NCBI GenBank assembly: GCA_032158295.1
Contig: CM063247.1
Location: 13,002,399-13,066,398, forward strand
From: Pycnopodia helianthoides
Lineage: Eukaryota; Echinodermata; Asteroidea; Forcipulatida; Asteriidae
Length of the DNA stretch: 64,000 nucleotides
Reading direction: 5' to 3'
The notes under the pieces were generated by a model. The model saw nothing but the letters and a program-made list of their open reading frames with translations, did not search any database and was not told the origin of the DNA. Each line of letters begins with the position of its first letter. The stretch's first letter is position 1. Made by a program: the position numbers and the translations under genes. Below, piece by piece: positions 57,101 through 64,000 of this stretch.

Positions 57101-58829
57101 AGTCATCACAGCATAAAATCTGAAATGCAACTATAACATCATTAAAAGATAAAACTTCATCTCAGATGCTGATGAAGAAATTGACCCACATGTTGAAAAG
57201 TTGGACCGAAGAAAACTTCAGATACTGAAGGAGATAGGCCTAATTAGAAAAAGATCTCAGATGCTGAAAAAGAAATTGGATTTTCTGAAGAAGAATCACC
57301 ATGTGATGGGACTATTTTGAAGATCTCAGACGCTGAGGAAGAAATTGACACACACGCTTGAAAAGTTGGAAAGATGAAGACTTCAAATACTGAAGAAGAT
57401 AGGCCTAATAAGAAGGAGATCTGAGATGCTAAAGAAGAAATTGGATTTTCTGAAGAAGAATCAACATGTGATGGGCCTATTTTGAAGATCTCAGATGTTG
57501 ATGAAGAAATTGACCCACACGCTTGAAAAGTTGGAATGATGAAGACTTCAAATACTGGAGGTGATAGGCCTAACTGGAAGGAGGTCTCAGACGCTGAAGA
57601 AATTTTTGTCCAATGTGCTGAAAAGCTGGAACGATGAACACTACAAATACTGAAGAAGATAGGCCTAATTGGAAGGAGATCTCAGACGCTGAAGGAGAAA
57701 GTGGATTTTCTGAAGAAGAATCACCATGTGATAAATAACCTTCATGTGAAGCAGATGTTGCATTCGCACCGTAGATGCCAGTTCTTGAAGATAAAGTTTC
57801 AAATGAAGGAGATCTTGCAGGCTGAAGAATTTACAAGTAGCCCTTAATGAAGAAGATCTGTTTTAAATTCCATCCTTTCCAAGTTTCCGTTTTGTAATGC
57901 AAAAGAGGAACTCTTTCAAAGAATCAGTGCTACAATTATGCAATGAAGAGTTAAAGCTCTATGCAACGAACACATGAAAAGTTGGAACGATGGAGAGATA
58001 CTGAAGAAGATGGGGCTAATTTGAAGGAGATCTCAGATGCTGAAGAAGAAACTGGATTTTCTGAAGAAGAATCACCATGTGATGGGCCTAATTAGAAGGA
58101 GATCTCAGATGCTGAGAAGAAATTGGATTTTCTGAAGAAGAATCACCAAGTGACGGACCTATTTTAAAGAAGATCTCAGATGCTGATGAATTAATTGATC
58201 CACACGCTCAAAAAGTTGAAATGATGACGACTTCAAATACTGAAGGAGATAGGCCTATTTGATACTGAAGAAGATGGACTAGTTTGAAGGAGATCTCAGA
58301 TGCTGAAGAAGAAATTGAATTTTCTGAAGAAGAATCACCATGTGATGGCCTATTTTGAAGATCTCAGATGCTGATGAAGAAATTGACCAACACGCTTGAA
58401 AAGTTGGAATGATGAAGACTTCAAATAGTGAAGGAGATAGGCCTATTTGGAAGAAGATCTCAGATGCTGAAGAAAGTGGATTTTCTGAAGAAGATTCACC
58501 ATGTGATGGGCCTATTTTGAAGAACATCTCAGATAATAATGAAGAAATTGACCCACACGCTTGAAAAGTTGGAAAGATGAAGACTTCAAATACTGAAGGA
58601 GATAGGCCTAATTAGAAGGAGATCTCAGATGCTAAAAAGAAATTGGATTTTTGAAGAAGAATCAACATGTGATGGGCCTATTTTGAAGATCTCAGATGTT
58701 GATGAAGAAATTGACCCACACGCTTGAAAAGTTTGAATGATGAAGACTTCAAATACTGGAGATGATAGGCCTAACTGGAAGGAGGTCTCAGACGCTGAAG
58801 AAATTTTTGTCCATTGTGCTTGAAAAGCT

Positions 58830-59810
58830 GACTGATGAAAACTTCAATGGATACTGAAGGAGATCTCAGATTGAGAGAATGATTTGAGAAATCACCATGG
58901 ATGGCCTATAGAGAAATCTAAATGCTGAGAAGAAGAATCTGGATTTCTGAGAAGATCAAACTGGGATGGGCCTAATGAAGATCTCAGATGCTGAGAGAAA
59001 TTGATCCACACGCTTGAAAAGTTGGAACGATGAAGACTCAAATACTGGAAGGATAGGCCTAATTGGAAGGAGATCTCAGACGCTGAAGAAAATTTTTCCA
59101 ATATGCTTTGAAAAGCTGGAACGATGAACACTACAAATACTGAAAGGATAGGCCTAATTGAAGGAGATCTCAGACGCTGAAAAGAAATTGATTCTAAAAG
59201 AGATAACCATGTGACAATGGTAGGAGATCTCAGATGCTGAAGAAGAAATGGATTTTCTGAGAAGAATCACCATGTGATGGGCCTAATTGAAGGAGATCTC
59301 AGATGCTGAGAAGAAATTGGATTTTCTGAAGAAGAATCACCAAGTGATGGAGCCTAATTTTGAAGAGAATCTCAGATGCTGAGAAGAAATTGATCCACAC
59401 GCTGAAAAGTTGAACAGAAGACTTCAATATGAGAGATAGGCTTTGGAAGGAATCAGACTGAAGAGAATTGGATTTCTGAAGAAGAACACCAGTGATGGCC
59501 TATTTTGAAGAGATCTCAGATGCTGAAAGAAATATAATGCTAATTCACGATAGATACACATTGAAAATGCCATATGAATCTCAGAATGTGAAAATTCAAT
59601 GCTGAAAGAAATTGACCACATTTGAAAAGTTGGACGAAGAAGAACTTCAATTGAAGAGATAGGCCTAATTAGAAGAATCTCAGATGCTGAAAGAATGATT
59701 CTGAAGAAGAATCACCATGTGATGGGCCTATTTGAAGAATCTCAGACCTGAGAAGAAATTGGACTTGAATTGAATGAAGACTTCAATACTGAAGAGATAG
59801 GCCTATTAGA
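58830..59810 (+). repeat. Second deletion-rich block of the array
   Basis: As at 51150-54150 but milder: many single-base losses against the flanking clean copies, with a return to clean sequence near 59800. Confidence 0.65.
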
Positions 59811-60400
59811 AGGAGATCTCAGATGCTGAAGAAGAAATTGGATTTTCTGAAGAAGAATCAACATGTGATGGGCCTATTTTGAAGAGATCTCAGATGCTGA
59901 TGAAGAAATTGATCCACACGCTTGAAAAGTTGAAACGATGAAGACTTCAAATACTGAGGAGATAGGCCTATTTGGAAGGAGTCTCAGACGCTGAAGAAAA
60001 TTTGTCCATGTGCTTGAAAAGCTGGAACGATGAACACTACAAATACTGAAGAAGATAGGCCTAATTGGAAGGAGATCTCAGACGCTGAAGAAGAAAGTGG
60101 ATTTTCTGAAGAAGAATCACCATGTGATGGGCCTATTGTGAAGGAGATCTGATGATAGATGGATAGATAGATAAAAGGTTTATTCAATAGTCATCACAGC
60201 ATAAAATCTGAATTGCAACTATAATACATCATTAAAAGATAAAACTACATCTCAGATGCTGATGAAGAAATTGACCCACATGTTGAAAAGTTGGACCGAT
60301 GAAAACTTCAAATACTGAAGGAGATAGGATTAATTGGATGGAGATCCCAGATGCTGAAGAAGAAATGGGATTTTCTGAAGAAGAATCACCAAGTGAAGGG

Positions 60401-61719
60401 CCTTTTCAGTGTTGAAAGATTCAAATGGCCAAGCCAACCTGGCTGCCCGAAAACATTCACTACTGACAGGCCATGAATTGAAATGAAATAAGTAGAACAT
60501 GAAATAAGTAGAACATGTTGGTCCAACATTCCCAATCAGCAGCCTTTTATCAGATAACAAGCCTTGAATTGACTACTTATAGATGTTCAGAGGATTAAAT
60601 CTGGTCACTTTGAATGACACAAAGACGGAAAGGTCACACAAATAGGTCACATTTTTCAGGAAGTCAAGTTATACAAAACATTCCCAGGTCTTTGAAATGC
60701 CCTACCCTGGAACCACAAAAGGTATGAGCTGCAAACAGGTGGCTAGTGATTGGTTTATAATGATATGCTTTCATAGGCAGGTTTAATGTTTTGATTTCAG
60801 GGATTCTTTTCAAAGATTAGACTCAGGTCCTTTTCTTTACAGCCTACCAACTTATAAAATTGTTACATTGACTTAGCATGGGGTTGGGGCAGTAAAAACT
60901 ATAAATTGCATAATTAAAGTGTTTTCTGATTTAATGGTTTAAAAGATTTTCTTTTTTTCGGACATGTTGGGTTGGGCAAAGTTGAAGTTGCACTGACCTA
61001 ATGCTCTCATAGACAAAATGATAAACATGTTTTTTTCAGACTAGTATACAGTTGTTTGACAGTTCCGGATCACTTTTTGAATTCACATTGTTTTTGTTGC
61101 AACATCTTTGACATCTCAAACAATAAAAAGTCAAACAGTTTACCTAATAACTGAGTGCACCACCATTTGAGCAGAGAGATGTCAATTGATACAGAACTGG
61201 TCAAGGGATGCTTTATTGGAAGTTATTCTTCACATGCATCAACGAAAATTGGCAATGTGAGAGTACTTTACTTATGTGGTTATTGCAAAGTTGAAGCATA
61301 GTTAGCCTGGGTGTCTTTTGAAACACCCTGTTTTATTTTGGACACCTTGTTTTATCTGTCATTTACATGTAAATGTTTTGTAAGTGAACAATTTGGACAC
61401 CTATTTTTTTTAATTTCCAGCAAATTTTGACACCCTTTTACTGAATCCTGGCTAAAACCTTAAGTTGAGGTAATCTGCAACTGGTCAATGATCCGGGACT
61501 GGTCAAACAGCTCTATTAGTGTTATTAGAAATAGACTTTTGCGAAGGTAGACTTTAGGTTCACATCCTTAAAAATCGAACTATTAGAATTCATTGGCTCG
61601 TGTTTGTATAGTTCTTTGAAAAACAGGTTTGAGGCAGTAACTGCATAATTAAAGGGCATTTTCCTCGTTTAGGCTAATGGTTCAAAAGTTTTATGGGTGG
61701 TGCGGAGTTATACTTTAGA
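60401..61719. other. Intergenic, nothing recognised
   Basis: No gene. Words such as 'agttccggatcactt' and 'actggtcaa' begin here and recur in the duplicated segment to the right. Confidence 0.5.
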
Positions 61720-63110
61720 CAAGCAACAGTTCTGGATGTTTGACCAGTTCCCGATCATTGACCAGTGCTGGATCACTTTAACTATCCAAAACCACATAAT
61801 TACAAATACTTCTGGCATTACCAATTTCTGTTGATACATGTAACATCCAATAAACCAACAAACCTAAAATAATGTGCCAAACATCATACATAAAACTTCT
61901 CACCTTTCAAAATTTGAATGCCAGATCGAATAACATTCATGTAAAATGCTTAGAATTTATAAGGAAAATTACATGCAGAGCAGTCATCTTGGTTTTCTTT
62001 TAAGAGATAAAATGTCAAAAATCAGTTTTTGGGGGGACATTTTATCTTTTACCAGTTTGGGATCACTCATTATCTCACTGCGTCAAACATGTCAAATTGT
62101 GGCACACTCAGTAAAGTAAAATCTTATGGCTGCTGTAGAAAGTTAAGTTATTGCTTTTAGGATGATTTACTCTAACAAATTCTTGTACAGCTGTTTGACC
62201 AGTTACGGATAATTGACCAGTTCCGGATCACTTCAACTTTGCAATAGCCACATTATAAGTAAACTACTTCTCACATGGCCTGTTTCTGTTGATACATGTA
62301 GAGAGGATAGTATCCAATAAACCAACAAACCCAAAATAAAAATACCAAACATCATCTACAAATAAATTATGGCTATTTTTTAAAAGTTTGTATGCGCTAA
62401 TGATCAATATGAAAAAAGAATAGAACGTTGTTAAAACTTCTCACCATTCAAGTTTGAATGCCAGGGTGAATAACATTTATGTAAAATGCTAATAATTTGT
62501 AGGAACAATTTCACATAAATACTGAGCAGTTGTCTGTTTTAAAAATTTTATTAGATAAACTTACAAATTTAGTTTTTGGGGGCATCAACCTTTGACCAGT
62601 TCAGGATCACTCAACATCTCGCTGCGTCAGTTGGTGGCGCACTCAGTTAGGTAAAATTGTATGACTGTTGTAGAAAGTTTAGTTATTGCTGTTAAAGGCA
62701 GAGTATACTTTTGGTAATTGTCAAAAGACTAGTATTCTCACTTGGTGTATACCAACATCTGTGACAATTTGGGCTCAATTGGTCATCAAAGTTGCAAGAA
62801 AATAGTTAAAGAAAAAACACCCTTGTTGCATAGAATTGTGTGCTTTCAAATTGCCTGAGAAAGGCTTCATGCCTAGAGCCTTTCTCAGATTCAAATATTT
62901 CCCGTGAGAAATTACCTCTTTCTCAAAAACTACATCACTTCGGATGGAGTCGTTTCTCACAATGTTTTACACTATCAGCAGCTCGTCTCAAGTGCTCCTT
63001 AACAAGTTTTTATGGTAATGAGTAATTACCAAAGGTATCCACTTCCTTTAAGATACTTTACTTAACAAAATTCTTGTAGTACTATTAATAATATTGGGTT
63101 TTTTTGTGAG
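61720..63110. repeat. Tandem duplication, ~450-550-bp units
   Basis: Unit 1 (about 61725-62190) and unit 2 (about 62190-63085, enlarged by a MITE) share 'tttctgttgatacatgta', 'ccaataaaccaacaaac', 'aatgcca', 'taacattcatgtaaaatgct' and 'gtagaaagtt.agttattgct' in order. Non-coding. Confidence 0.8.
62692..63051. mobile_element. TTAA-flanked MITE, full copy
   Basis: TTAA at 62692 and 63048, with ends 'ttaaaggcagagtatac' then 'ttttggtaatt' and inverted 'aattaccaaaggtatcc' then 'acttcctttaa'. It is inserted in unit 2 of the surrounding duplication; unit 1 reads 'gttattgcttttaggatgat' without it. The family is abundant in echinoderm genomes (from memory). Confidence 0.9.
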
Positions 63111-63888
63111 AAAATGAAACTTAAAGGAGAGAGTTGCGATTGTAAGAATGGATATTTGGGTCAATGTTGTTTTTTCGGAACGCTTTACTTTTTCATTTGC
63201 CTGCACTGTTTTGTGTTTTTGTTGCCGTTTGTGCATTGCTGTTGAAGACACGTACATGACATTTGCTGGAGAAAGGAAGTTTATGTCAATGCCAACACTC
63301 TCTTCTGATGAAGTTGGTTGCCTGCTTGGGAGACAGTTTTATGGGATTTTTATGAACGAGGCGGGGGGGGGGGTATGGGTGTGCATTAGACAGTTATACA
63401 AGTTAGAGGGCACGCTACTGAGTCTGAATCAATTGATCCAAAACTGGTCAAACGGGTGATGATACTTTTCCCAAACCAAAGCCTCTTCAAACATGTTCAA
63501 AAGTATCGATTTGTTTTTGTCAATGGGGGATACTTTGTGAGTTTTATGACATGTTCAGGTAAACTGATCAACTTAAAAAAACTAGTATAAACTAGAAATT
63601 GCACAATTAAAGTGCACTTTTCAACTTTTATAGTTTACATTTTTTCTGACTTATATTTTTCCTGACATGTTTGGAGGGGCGAAATCAAGCATAAAAATCA
63701 AGGGCTTACTTAAACTGTCAAAAGGCAGACAGGTCAATGTCATGACTGTAAAACTAAAACAAGTAAAAGAAAGTTTATGCGCCGAACAAGTGTTTGCGCA
63801 GCGGTTTTACACAAAAAATGCAATCTTAAACACATTTTTGGGCAAGTCTGAATGAAAAAAAGTGCACATGTTTGACTTTTTTACTCAC
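63086..63888. other. Intergenic, nothing recognised
   Basis: A plus frame at 63148-63459 (103 residues) crosses a G12 tract and matches no family I know. The rest is AT-rich. Confidence 0.45.
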
Positions 63889-64000
63889 GAATGACGACCT
63901 CTTCAGGGCGGGCCCTTGTGTGGCCTCCAACCGTCTCAGTCATTGGACAAAAAAGATGCAATTCTGTGTCCACACCGACACCGCAATCCCGGTGAAAGCC
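63889..64000 (-). CDS. Possible internal exon of an unknown gene, cut by the window edge
   Basis: On the minus strand one frame is open over all 112 nt ('FHRDCGVGVDTELHLFCP', then 'MTETVGGHTRARPEEVVI') while the other two are stopped. It ends at a plausible donor, TTC|GTGAGT (intron from 63888). GC content is higher than in the flank. The product is not recognised, and the start and other exons lie outside the window. Confidence 0.35.

Larger units (their letters stand above)
45395..60400 (+). repeat. 15-kb array of 72-bp and 96-bp modules derived from an acidic protein repeat
   Basis: Nearly the whole block is built from two modules. The 72-bp (24-codon) one reads 'WKEISDAEEEIGFSEEESP' plus CDGPN/I. 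The 96-bp (32-codon) one reads 'KKISDADEEIDPHA', a stop or R/W/Q, then KVGTMKTSNTEGDRPN. Most units carry an AGATCT site. A third, longer module ('gtgataaataaccttcatt' to 'atgcaacgaacacatgaaaa', ~240 bp) recurs about ten times. Module lengths divisible by three and conserved codon reading suggest a coding ancestor, but stops and frameshifts occur throughout, so no long frame survives. The minus strand also stays open for 80-113 residues at places (Ser-rich). The family is not recognised. Confidence 0.85.

Noticed and set aside
47860..60187. Ser-rich minus-strand frames (SSSENPLSSSASEISF type) as a real gene
   Set aside because: They are antisense of the acidic repeat frame; both strands are broken by the same mutations and nothing shows that the minus strand is the coding one.
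45395..60400. CRISPR array
   Set aside because: Units are long, adjacent and variable without unique spacers, and the DNA is plainly eukaryotic.
63148..63459. 103-residue frame
   Set aside because: Runs through a G12 tract and the ACTGGTCAA-type repeat words of the neighbouring duplication; no domain recognised.

Overview
The window is animal nuclear DNA: AT-rich, sparse in genes, with long introns and many decayed transposable elements. The gene content (a split JmjC hydroxylase and an intronless rhodopsin-class receptor), TTAA-flanked MITEs, tRNA-derived SINEs and foldback elements point to a marine deuterostome. An echinoderm, probably a sea star, is my best guess; that is inference, since no database search was possible.

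Only two genes look intact. A single-exon class A GPCR lies at 4546-5679 (+) behind a TATA box. A seven-exon JMJD7 orthologue runs from 23542 down to 14355 (-). All its splice sites and phases close perfectly, giving a 329-residue protein with the full Fe(II)/2-oxoglutarate site. Its introns hold SINEs, MITEs, a LINE 3' fragment and a broken THAP-domain gene. A possible exon of a further gene touches the right edge (63889-64000, -).

Layout: 1-4.4 kb is intergenic with foldback repeats; 4.5-5.7 kb is the GPCR; 5.7-14.3 kb is intergenic with MITEs and several CRE palindromes; 14.3-23.6 kb is JMJD7; 23.6-45.4 kb is a transposon graveyard without a recognisable gene; 45.4-60.4 kb is a 15-kb repeat array; 60.4-64 kb is intergenic with a tandem duplication and a MITE.

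The most notable finding is a family of ~890-bp elements with long inverted ends. Three copies (27156-28049, 33142-34025, 35661-36554) each have a perfect 9-bp target duplication, the signature of Mutator-like elements. Two of the three have an empty site visible in the same window. One sits inside a second foldback family that also has a 9-bp duplication. In five of six arms the element carries an outward-facing ATG mini-exon of exactly 23 nt ending in a GTAAG splice donor, behind a CCAAT-box motif, so it could act as a bidirectional promoter and exon trap.

The 15-kb array (45.4-60.4 kb) is built of 72-bp and 96-bp modules, both multiples of three. They read as an acidic protein repeat broken mostly at two fixed codon positions. 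It includes a ~615-bp higher-order repeat and blocks of deletion-only decay that may be assembly error.
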